Shown one piece after another: positions 45,917 to 53,799 of a stretch of DNA of 64,000 nucleotides. A program made the translations under genes and the position numbers. The notes under the pieces are model-generated. The model was not told the origin of the DNA, ran no database searches, and was given only the letters and a program-made list of their open reading frames with translations. Each line of letters starts with the position of its first letter. Positions within the stretch are counted from its first letter, which is position 1. The stretch is from Acidobacteriaceae bacterium TAA 166 (GTDB lineage: Bacteria; Acidobacteriota; Terriglobia; Terriglobales; Acidobacteriaceae), in NCBI GenBank assembly GCA_000421065.1, contig ATWD01000001.1, positions 1,480,001-1,544,000 on the forward strand, read 5' to 3'.

Positions 45917-46135
45917 TCATTCAACGCCCTCGAAAAGTTGAACGATATTCATGTCGAATGCACGGGCTAGAGACTGCAGTTTACGAAGGCATATATCTCT
46001 GTCTCCCAACTCAAGGTTGGAGATGTAATTCTCGTGAAACCCGGCCTGCTCAGCAAGATCAATCTGCCGCCAGCCACGAGCCGTCCGAAGGTCACGAATT
46101 CTTTCGCCCAAAGCAACACAGATATCTCTCGCCAT
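45917..46135 (-). CDS. small XRE-type transcription regulator
   Basis: 72 residues, a single helix-turn-helix: Leu-Gly-Glu-Arg-Ile-Arg-Asp-Leu-Arg, Gln-Ile-Asp-Leu-Ala-Glu-Gln-Ala-Gly and Tyr-Ile-Ser-Asn-Leu-Glu-Leu-Gly. It faces left, with a palindrome at 46167-46188 upstream that it or the next regulator may bind. Confidence 0.75.
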   Translation of the reverse strand: MARDICVALGERIRDLRTARGWRQIDLAEQAGFHENYISNLELGDRDICLRKLQSLARAFDMNIVQLFEGVE

Positions 46136-46166
46136 CCATACTATCGTGGGGATAGATTAAGGAGTG

Positions 46167-46188
46167 AATCCACACGATAGTGTGGATT
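46167..46188. promoter_or_regulatory. inverted repeat between two XRE regulator genes
   Basis: AATCCACAC and GTGTGGATT form a perfect 9-bp inverted repeat around GATA. The sequence CTATCGTG just to its left (46141) recalls the spacer (ACGATAG). A likely binding site for one or both small XRE proteins. Confidence 0.5.
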
Positions 46189-46205
46189 GGAGATAGGCTT
46201 GCGAC

Positions 46206-46448
46206 CTATATGGAGCGTCTCGGGAGGAACCGTAGTGGAGAAAAATCGAACAATTCGCGTACTTCAATGTTGAATGATTTGGCGATCGCCTCAACCGTTT
46301 CTGCTCTCGGCCACCCTGTTCCCAGTTCAATCGTGGCGATGCGTCGCACGCTAAGGCCTACTTTGCCGGCGAACTCTTCTCGACTCCATCCTTCCGCATC
46401 TCTCAATTCACGAAGGCGGCGGCCAAATTGGGCTTTCAAATGCGACAC
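46206..46448 (-). CDS. small XRE-type transcription regulator
   Basis: 80 residues with a full helix-turn-helix (Phe-Gly-Arg-Arg-Leu-Arg-Glu-Leu-Arg, Glu-Phe-Ala-Gly-Lys-Val-Gly-Leu, Ile-Ala-Thr-Ile-Glu-Leu-Gly). Its order with the regulator at 45917 and the intervening inverted repeat suggest a paired switch. Confidence 0.7.
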   Translation of the reverse strand: MSHLKAQFGRRLRELRDAEGWSREEFAGKVGLSVRRIATIELGTGWPRAETVEAIAKSFNIEVRELFDFSPLRFLPRRSI

Positions 46449-46571
46449 TTAGATCAGTTTCATGAACTTTAGCGGTAAATAAAATGATCTCTCAGTGCAT
46501 CTTTTCACATCTGGCTCCCTACTCGCCCATAGTGAATGTGCGGATAACCCTATTATTTTCTTTGGATTGCC

Positions 46572-47387
46572 ATGAAATCGATCCTGCTTATTGACAGGTC
46601 GCGCGAGAGTGCAGAAGTGGTCGTCGAGACACTGAGGCGGTATGCCTTCGATGTAGACGTCGCGGAAGGAGGCGTCACAGCCCAGCGTCTAGCGCGAGAG
46701 ACGGAATACGACCTGATCCTCATGGAGTTTCTGTCGCGCCCAGAGTTAGACCAGAACCGAACCCCGGAAGTCGAGATCCTTGGAGAAGAGTTCGGGAAGA
46801 GTACAGCCCTCATACGGGAACTTCGCGCGAGACCGGTCCTGTGTCCGATCATCGTCTATACGACTCTGAGAGGGGAGCTCTACGAAACAGCCTCGCTTGA
46901 TGCCGGAGCAGATGACTATATACCGAAAACAGCCCACGCTTCGATTCTCTTAGCCAGACTCCATGCTCACCTGAGAAGAAGGCAGCGTGAACTCGGAGAA
47001 GCAGCTGGCGAAGACCGACGGACTTCCATTGGAAAATTCGTCATCGATCGTAAGACGCGCATCCTGCTTTCGGATCAGAGTCCTGTCCAGCTCACCGCAA
47101 TGGAAGTCTCTCTCCTCGAGAGGCTCGCCGCGAATCCTCATCGGACCGTGTCTATCAATGAAGTGTTGGATCATGTATGGGCCGGAAGAGTGGGACGATC
47201 GCACGACGCCCTTGAGGCTCTTTTGCAGCGGCTGAGAAGAAAGATGAATAGGCATCGCCTACCTAATCCCATCCTGACAATCCGCGGCCGTGGCCTAAAG
47301 TTGTCTCCCCCGTTACTCCCGGTTCTGGCCCCTGATACCAGGGATGCACACCGAAGACACCACAAGTTGTCCTCTAGAGAAGCATAG
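46572..47387 (+). CDS. OmpR-like response regulator lacking the phospho-acceptor Asp
   Basis: 271 residues: receiver domain (1-125) and winged-helix output domain (about 150-245). In the receiver the position after Leu-Ile-Leu-Met, where Asp is phosphorylated, is Glu52, and the acidic pair is reduced to Asp8. The Lys of Pro-Lys-Thr is present. Such proteins may be constitutively active. No histidine kinase is adjacent. A strong terminator follows the gene. Confidence 0.75.
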   Translation: MKSILLIDRSRESAEVVVETLRRYAFDVDVAEGGVTAQRLARETEYDLILMEFLSRPELDQNRTPEVEILGEEFGKSTALIRELRARPVLCPIIVYTTLRGELYETASLDAGADDYIPKTAHASILLARLHAHLRRRQRELGEAAGEDRRTSIGKFVIDRKTRILLSDQSPVQLTAMEVSLLERLAANPHRTVSINEVLDHVWAGRVGRSHDALEALLQRLRRKMNRHRLPNPILTIRGRGLKLSPPLLPVLAPDTRDAHRRHHKLSSREA

Positions 47388-47457
47388 ATACATTGGCTTA
47401 GGAGAGCGTCATTCTCCTTATCTCCTGGTTAACATCCAGATCTAAATCTCTATCCCC

Positions 47458-47495
47458 AAAAGGGGCGGTCAGCATAAACTGACCGCCCCTTTTTT
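47458..47495. terminator. strong intrinsic terminator, usable on both strands
   Basis: AAAAGGGGCGGTCAG pairs with CTGACCGCCCCTTTT around CATAAA and ends in a T run; the A run at the other end allows the opposite direction. It isolates the response regulator from the RiPP locus. Confidence 0.8.
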
Positions 47496-47639
47496 GCGTT
47501 CTCCCGCCTACTCAGACCACCTCGAGTGGCCTCTTGCCTATACTCAGCCGGCTTTCATCCCGACGACCTAACGACGGTACGTCTGGATCACCGTGTCTCC
47601 ACAACCCCGCTAACCACGTGTTAGCGCTCAGGAGGCCAC

Positions 47640-50534
47640 TTGTCTTTACATTCACATTTGAGAGGAGACGAGATATCTCGAACTCACGAGAGTATCTTCC
47701 TCGAACACTACAACTGGCTTCTGCAACGTGCCCGCCATCTCGTAGTTGGGACCTCGGAGGATCCGCAGGATCTGGTCCAGGAACTCTATATCAACTTCGT
47801 TCAACTCGAAGAGTCTCCGCATTTCAACGACCCTTCTCACGAGCAGGCATACCTACGCAAAGCTCTTAAGAATCTATTCACTTCACGACGTCTGCGCCAG
47901 GGCAAGGATGCATCCACACGTCTCGCTCTAGTCGATTTTGACTCTCTCGAATCGGCCCTTATCGCGGTCGATCGTGGGCAGCTCTTCAATGTACGGAGAG
48001 ACTTGGCCAGAATCGCGGAATATTCACTCATTCGTCGTATGACAAATCGGGGTGCCACAGTTTTCATCATGCGCTTCTTTTTCGGCTACCTGCCGAGCGA
48101 GATCATGGCCCTCCTAAAGGTGAATAGAAAGACGTTCGAGAAGATGTTGCTCAGGACTCGTCTTGAGGCGCAGGCTTATGTCGAACGTCCGCAGGTCCTT
48201 CGGTTCATACAGGGCCACGATAAGAGCATTCCGGAGTTTCCCAACAGCCTTCCCGAAGAGACAGAACTGTTATTCGCCGAACTACAGAGAAGAATGTTCT
48301 TCGAGGCAGTTGGCACACACAACGTGTTTGCCGATCTTGATGCTGTTTACTCCGACGCCCAGAGATTGCTCAGCCTTGAGCAGGCCGCCCATCTCGGGAG
48401 CTGCCGCCTATGCCTTCATCAGGCAGGACAGGCATTGGGTATTCCAGATCTTCTACTCCAGCTATTTCCTGATCCGGCCGGATCGGGGGATTCCACTTCA
48501 GGATCACGAGGTGTTGAACTTGACAGACTTAAAAAACTCCGCAGAAAAGGGCGGGAGGTTTTTGAGCATCGCCCTACAAAGCTCCAGATCATTGTCGACG
48601 GTCAACTGCGAAGCGTACAAGTGGTTACTGGCGCTGAGTCGAGGCTTCAGCTTACCCTGAAGCCTCTTTCAAAGCCCGAGTTCGTAGAGATCCGCAGCGA
48701 ACAGGGTGTCCCGATGCTGTACTTCGACCTCCAACAAGGCGCGGAGTTGCTCGAGGTACGCGAAGCTCGCGCAGAATTCAGCGGAGGGCGGACTCTCTCC
48801 GCTGAATTCCGTTTTACGGATGGGGCTCCCGTAATTGAGGTCTACTACCATGACCCTCTGCTCGAGCATCCGGATGATGACTCTCTCCTCGATAGTGACG
48901 CCTCTAGGACGTCCCTGAAAGATCAAGGCGTCGGTTCCAGACGAAAATCCAGGTCTCCAAGAGAGATCGTGCGTTGGATAGTCGAAGTCCTACGGCATTT
49001 CACTGGCGGCAAATGGGGTGGTGCGGCGGCAGTTGCCTTCGTACTCCTTACGGCAGGCTTCTTTCACAAGTCAGCAGAGACACTGGTCCCGTCGATGTCG
49101 TTACCTACTGGCAATCACCTTCTTACGGCTTCTCAGCAAAAAAGTCGTGAGGCTATTCCTGACGGCGGAGGTATACACGCAATCTACAACCTCGATCGAC
49201 ACTCAGCCGCGAGTCCCACTCTGACTTCCGGGAGCGTGGAAGTGCTTCGCTCAAAATCCGCGAAGCAGTCCAACCTTCGTTTGCGCTCCTCCTCCGGCGA
49301 TCTCTTGGACGATCGATGGAGCGACGAGAATGGAGAAATACATACCTCCACGCACCATGAGGGGAGAAAGAAAACAAAGGATGAGCCATCCGCACTGTGG
49401 ACTCATGTGCCCGATGTCCAGGATTTTCTCTTACTTGCAGGCGAGGAATCAATTACCGTCTCGTCCACGCCGTCCGGGTATGACCTAGGGTTCCATCGCA
49501 CGACCAATCACACTGTAGACGGAGTTGTCGAAGGCCATATCGAACTAGTCGGATCGAGTCTCCATCCGGTCAGCGAGAACCTCCAGGTACAGGAGGCCAA
49601 TGCGACCAGCACCTATCGATTTGTTGAGGTGTCTTACAACATTCTGTCTGCGGAGGAGTTTCGGCGCCAGAATCTGGATCAGAGCCGAGATGCAACTGTA
49701 GGTTCCAGTCAGCGGGAAAGCGGTCATAGCTCTGGTTTGTCTTTAGCCTTGCATGCTCTCAAAGTTCTTGGAGACAGTCCTGGCAGTGAAGACACGATCG
49801 ATCTGGAGCGGTTGCCACATGGGATCGTCCGTCTGAGCGGTGTTCTCCCCACAGATATCGAAAAGCGCATGCTCATTCGCAGATTGCGAAGCCTGACGGG
49901 AGGCACACAACTTTTGCTCGATATTCATTCTGCTCAAGAGATCAGGACTGAACATCCGATCCTCGGTCAGGTATCACAACCTCACATCACATCGGTTGAA
50001 GCGGTACAGCAGCCGGTTCCGTGGGTCGAACTGCTCAGGAACTTCTCTACGCGAGGGAGGCAGATAACTCCCGAAGAGCGGGATGTTCTAGAACGTGCAG
50101 CTCGGAGGATTTTGAGCGATGGTGCGAGGTTCCACCGCGAAGCTTGGCTCAACGCATGTCTCGCTTCGCGGTGCTTCACCGTATCTGAACTACGTTCCCT
50201 TTCTCAGGAAGAACAGGTTCTTTGGGCTTCGATGGTTTGGAAACATCTTAGTTCCGCAGACGCCTCACTCCAAGATGTCATTCGCATCCTCGATCCAGAG
50301 GGCATGAATAGTCGAGGCCCCCGCCCCGCAATCGCCGATGTTGCTTCATTTGCTTCACGAAGCGAAAGTCTGATGCAAAATGCGGATCGTCTGGATCGCC
50401 TTCTCTCGTTGGGGTTTGCTTTGAGTACCTCAGCCCCCGCATCTACCGCTGATAGCAGTGAGCTCCTGCCACTACTGACAGCGACCTATCAACAGGAGAG
50501 CGAACTCATCCACGTCGCTGAGAGCCTCCGCTAA
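47640..50534 (+). CDS. ECF sigma factor fused to a zinc anti-sigma-like and membrane-spanning region
   Basis: 964 residues from TTG 47640 (AGGAGG 5 bases upstream). Residues 15-90 match sigma region 2 and about 115-165 region 4. His251-x3-Cys255-x2-Cys258 is the zinc-binding signature of anti-sigma domains. A beta-rich section follows, then a single membrane helix at 460-477 and about 490 periplasmic residues. So sigma factor, anti-sigma-like motif and surface sensor are in one chain. Directly downstream lie a TonB receptor and an isopeptidase-like gene, as in FecI-FecR-FecA-type lasso loci, where sigma and anti-sigma are separate. It probably senses receptor occupancy and turns on this arm; proteolytic release would be needed. 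Confidence 0.65.
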   Translation: MSLHSHLRGDEISRTHESIFLEHYNWLLQRARHLVVGTSEDPQDLVQELYINFVQLEESPHFNDPSHEQAYLRKALKNLFTSRRLRQGKDASTRLALVDFDSLESALIAVDRGQLFNVRRDLARIAEYSLIRRMTNRGATVFIMRFFFGYLPSEIMALLKVNRKTFEKMLLRTRLEAQAYVERPQVLRFIQGHDKSIPEFPNSLPEETELLFAELQRRMFFEAVGTHNVFADLDAVYSDAQRLLSLEQAAHLGSCRLCLHQAGQALGIPDLLLQLFPDPAGSGDSTSGSRGVELDRLKKLRRKGREVFEHRPTKLQIIVDGQLRSVQVVTGAESRLQLTLKPLSKPEFVEIRSEQGVPMLYFDLQQGAELLEVREARAEFSGGRTLSAEFRFTDGAPVIEVYYHDPLLEHPDDDSLLDSDASRTSLKDQGVGSRRKSRSPREIVRWIVEVLRHFTGGKWGGAAAVAFVLLTAGFFHKSAETLVPSMSLPTGNHLLTASQQKSREAIPDGGGIHAIYNLDRHSAASPTLTSGSVEVLRSKSAKQSNLRLRSSSGDLLDDRWSDENGEIHTSTHHEGRKKTKDEPSALWTHVPDVQDFLLLAGEESITVSSTPSGYDLGFHRTTNHTVDGVVEGHIELVGSSLHPVSENLQVQEANATSTYRFVEVSYNILSAEEFRRQNLDQSRDATVGSSQRESGHSSGLSLALHALKVLGDSPGSEDTIDLERLPHGIVRLSGVLPTDIEKRMLIRRLRSLTGGTQLLLDIHSAQEIRTEHPILGQVSQPHITSVEAVQQPVPWVELLRNFSTRGRQITPEERDVLERAARRILSDGARFHREAWLNACLASRCFTVSELRSLSQEEQVLWASMVWKHLSSADASLQDVIRILDPEGMNSRGPRPAIADVASFASRSESLMQNADRLDRLLSLGFALSTSAPASTADSSELLPLLTATYQQESELIHVAESLR

Positions 50535-50602
50535 CCCAATAAGACAGATAGCCAGTAGCTTATTCCATAAATTTTCGGCTTCTAGAAAGCCTTAGGAGAG
50601 CC

Positions 50603-53600
50603 ATGCCCTTTTCCCGGTCCGCAAGTCGACTTTATCGAGCCCTTATCGTCATCGTGACGACCCTCACACTTCATACTCTTCCTGTCTGTTCTCAGTCCAG
50701 CTCCGCAGCCCTATCCGTCGCAGTAAGAGACACTACCGGCGCATTCGTTGCAGGTGCTTCGTTGGACGTACGCAATACGATGACGAATCAATCGCAGCAT
50801 CTCAGGTCAAGCAAGACGGGCGTGGCGGCCTTCGCGTTCCTGAAGCCAGGCAACTATCAGCTGACTGTCTCGAAGGATCATTTCGCAGATGTGGTCGTGA
50901 ACAACCTTGTGCTAAATGTTGGCGACTCACGTCGCTTGGACGTTGCTCTAAAGGTAGGTCCCGAGAACCAAACCGTCACCGTCGACGGAACCGGTCCAAC
51001 TCTCAACACAACCGACGCCTCGGTGAGTACCGTTGTCGACCAGAAATTTGTGAAGAACATGCCTCTCAACGGACGAAGTTTTCAGGACCTAATTTCGATG
51101 ACTCCTGGGGTTACAACCCAAAGCCCTCAGAGTAACGGTTTTGTCCAATACCAAGGAGACTTCAGCGTCAACGGCCAACGCACCGAGTCCAACTACTACA
51201 CGATTGACGGTATCTCCGGTAACACCGGAGCAGGATATGCAAATGGCTCAGCGCAGGTCGGGACGACTGGGTCAGTCGCTGGTTCTACTGCATTAGGCAC
51301 TACACAAAGCCTGGTCTCGGTCGATGCCTTGCAAGAGTTCCGAGTATCAAGCTCCACATATTCCGCCGAGTACGGTCGTACCCCGGGCGGCCAATTCTCT
51401 ATGGCTACACGGTCAGGTACGAACTCAATTCATGGGACTGCGTTCGACTATTTGCGAAACGACCTGTTCGACGCGAACAACTGGTTCAACGAACATAACA
51501 GCATTCACAAGCCGCCGTTGAGGCAGAATGACTTCGGCGGAACTCTGGGAGGTCCGATCACGATCCCTCATCTCTATTCGAGACACGACAAGAGCTTCTT
51601 TTTCATTTCCTACGAAGGACTCAGGGTCGTCCAGCCTGTGGCTGCTACAACTCAGTACGTGCCCGCGCTTTCCGTCCGTAACGCTGCTCCATCACCAACT
51701 AAGGAACTTCTTAATGCCTTTCCGCTACCCACCGGACCAGAGTTGACAGTCGGTGGAGCATTGAGCGGTCTCGCCAGCTTCGTAAAGAGCTACTCACTAC
51801 CGGCAAAGATCGATTCCACAAGCGTCCGGCTGGATCAACATCTTGGCAGCCGAGCATCAGTATTTTTTCGTTACAGTCACAATCCAACATCGAGTTCGAG
51901 CAGGACGCTTTCAAGCCTTGCTCATCAGATACAAAACAGCGACACATATACGACAGGGCTTGATGTTGCACTGTCCAATCGCAGCTCGAATAGCTTTCGA
52001 CTCGGGTTCTCCCGATCCATCTCCCAACAGCTGCTTGATCTGGACGATTTTGGTGGTGCTGTGCCAGTTTCTCTGAAGGACAGCCTTGGAGTGCCGGGAA
52101 CATACAGTACATACCAATACCTGCCATACCTCTACGTCAATGGAATTGGCACAACGTATATTACGCAGCAAAATGTGTCCAACCAGATCCACCAATGGAA
52201 CCTCACTGACACATTTGCGACTTCGTTCGGCCATCACCAAATTCGTGCTGGTCTAGATCAACGTCACTTCAACTCACCCCTGAATCCAGCACAGGCGTCA
52301 GTCACAGCGTATTTTTACAGTCGCGCTGAGATGCTGGCGAATACTGCGACCAGTGTTCCCATCTACAAGAGCGCTACCGCCGACCCGCTGTTCGAGGAAT
52401 TTTCGGCATTCGTCCAGGATGAATGGAGAGTTGCCCCACGCTTCAGTCTCTCTGCAGGCCTGAGATGGGAAGTCAATCCGCCGCCCACCGCGGCAGACGG
52501 CAAGATGGCCTATACCGCGGTGGGAGATCCTAGTCACCCAGCATCCATCAGTCTCGCCCCTCGGGGTACATCTTTGTGGAGAACCTCATGGTATAACTTC
52601 GCTCCACGACTTGGGGCAGCATGGACCGCTCATTCGCAACCGGGCCACGAGACAGCGCTGCGCGCGGGTGCAGGCGTGTTCTTCGATACTGGCAATCAGA
52701 CGGCAGCGCTTGGTTTTTCCGGACTCGGCTTCACGGCATATGTCGCGCCCTCGAATGTCAGCCTTCCGATCCCATCCTCGTACTTCAATTTCTCAACAGA
52801 TGTTGGTAGTTCCTATGCCAGCAGTTCGGTATATATGTTCTCGCAACACCTGCAACTCCCATACTCTCTTCAGTGGAATACAAGCCTAGATCAATCGTTT
52901 GGCTCTTCGCAGGTTGTGACGTTGTCGTATGTCGCCTCCGCAGGGCGGCGTCTTCTACAGGAACGCCAGATGTACATCTCCGCCTATAATCCTGCATTCA
53001 ATGTCGTGTTTTATCTCCCCAATGGCCTCACGTCGAACTACCAGTCGCTTCAGTTGAAATATCAACGATCCGTCGCGCACGGGCTCCAGGCACTGGCGTC
53101 CTATACGTGGAGTCACTCACTCGATTATGGTTCGACGAACGCTTCGTATGCGTACACATACGGAAACTCAGATTTTGATCTGCGGCACAATTTACAAGCA
53201 GGTCTGAGTTGGGACATTCCTCAACGTCGCGGCCATTCGTTAGCGAATGCGATCGTCGGAGGCTGGGGGGTGGATGAACGCTTCATTGTTCGATCAGCGT
53301 TTCCCATCACACTCACAGGGAATACTCTCACAGATCCCACAGGAGCCCGTTACTACAGTGGTGTGAACTACAATCCGTCAAGGCCGATGTATCTCTACGG
53401 CAAGCAGTACCCAGGCGGCAAGATGGTAAACGGCGGTCCCGCTGTATCCACGGCAACCGCAGCCTTCGCCCTACCAACTGGAATCAGTGCTGGAAACGCT
53501 CCCCGCAATCTCGTTCGTACGTTCGGCGCTACTCAGGTGAACATGGCAGCGCGTCGTGACTTCCATTTGGTGGATTCGCTCACGCTGCAGGCTCGCGCTG

Positions 53601-53773
53601 AAGCATTCAACATCCTCAATCATCCGAATTTTGGCTATGTTACCCCCACACTGACAAGCGCTACCTTCGGACAAGCAACCAAGACATTGGATTCGAGCCT
53701 TGGCACGATGAGTTCGCTCTATCAGCAAGGTGGCCCTCGGTCAATGCAGTTTGCGCTGAAACTCATTTTTTAG
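50603..53773 (+). CDS. TonB-dependent outer-membrane receptor (Oar-like)
   Basis: 1056 residues. A signal peptide (1-30) precedes a carboxypeptidase-regulatory-like domain (about 35-115), a plug region beginning Val-Asp-Gln-Lys-Phe-Val-Lys-Asn-Met-Pro-Leu-Asn-Gly-Arg, and a large beta-barrel ending in Phe. Oar-type receptors import large ligands. Between the sigma fusion and the isopeptidase it probably imports the mature peptide or a related one. The ATG is preceded by AGGAGAG. Confidence 0.8.
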   Translation: MPFSRSASRLYRALIVIVTTLTLHTLPVCSQSSSAALSVAVRDTTGAFVAGASLDVRNTMTNQSQHLRSSKTGVAAFAFLKPGNYQLTVSKDHFADVVVNNLVLNVGDSRRLDVALKVGPENQTVTVDGTGPTLNTTDASVSTVVDQKFVKNMPLNGRSFQDLISMTPGVTTQSPQSNGFVQYQGDFSVNGQRTESNYYTIDGISGNTGAGYANGSAQVGTTGSVAGSTALGTTQSLVSVDALQEFRVSSSTYSAEYGRTPGGQFSMATRSGTNSIHGTAFDYLRNDLFDANNWFNEHNSIHKPPLRQNDFGGTLGGPITIPHLYSRHDKSFFFISYEGLRVVQPVAATTQYVPALSVRNAAPSPTKELLNAFPLPTGPELTVGGALSGLASFVKSYSLPAKIDSTSVRLDQHLGSRASVFFRYSHNPTSSSSRTLSSLAHQIQNSDTYTTGLDVALSNRSSNSFRLGFSRSISQQLLDLDDFGGAVPVSLKDSLGVPGTYSTYQYLPYLYVNGIGTTYITQQNVSNQIHQWNLTDTFATSFGHHQIRAGLDQRHFNSPLNPAQASVTAYFYSRAEMLANTATSVPIYKSATADPLFEEFSAFVQDEWRVAPRFSLSAGLRWEVNPPPTAADGKMAYTAVGDPSHPASISLAPRGTSLWRTSWYNFAPRLGAAWTAHSQPGHETALRAGAGVFFDTGNQTAALGFSGLGFTAYVAPSNVSLPIPSSYFNFSTDVGSSYASSSVYMFSQHLQLPYSLQWNTSLDQSFGSSQVVTLSYVASAGRRLLQERQMYISAYNPAFNVVFYLPNGLTSNYQSLQLKYQRSVAHGLQALASYTWSHSLDYGSTNASYAYTYGNSDFDLRHNLQAGLSWDIPQRRGHSLANAIVGGWGVDERFIVRSAFPITLTGNTLTDPTGARYYSGVNYNPSRPMYLYGKQYPGGKMVNGGPAVSTATAAFALPTGISAGNAPRNLVRTFGATQVNMAARRDFHLVDSLTLQARAEAFNILNHPNFGYVTPTLTSATFGQATKTLDSSLGTMSSLYQQGGPRSMQFALKLIF

Positions 53774-53799
53774 CGGAAACCAGGCAAACGAGGAAAAAC

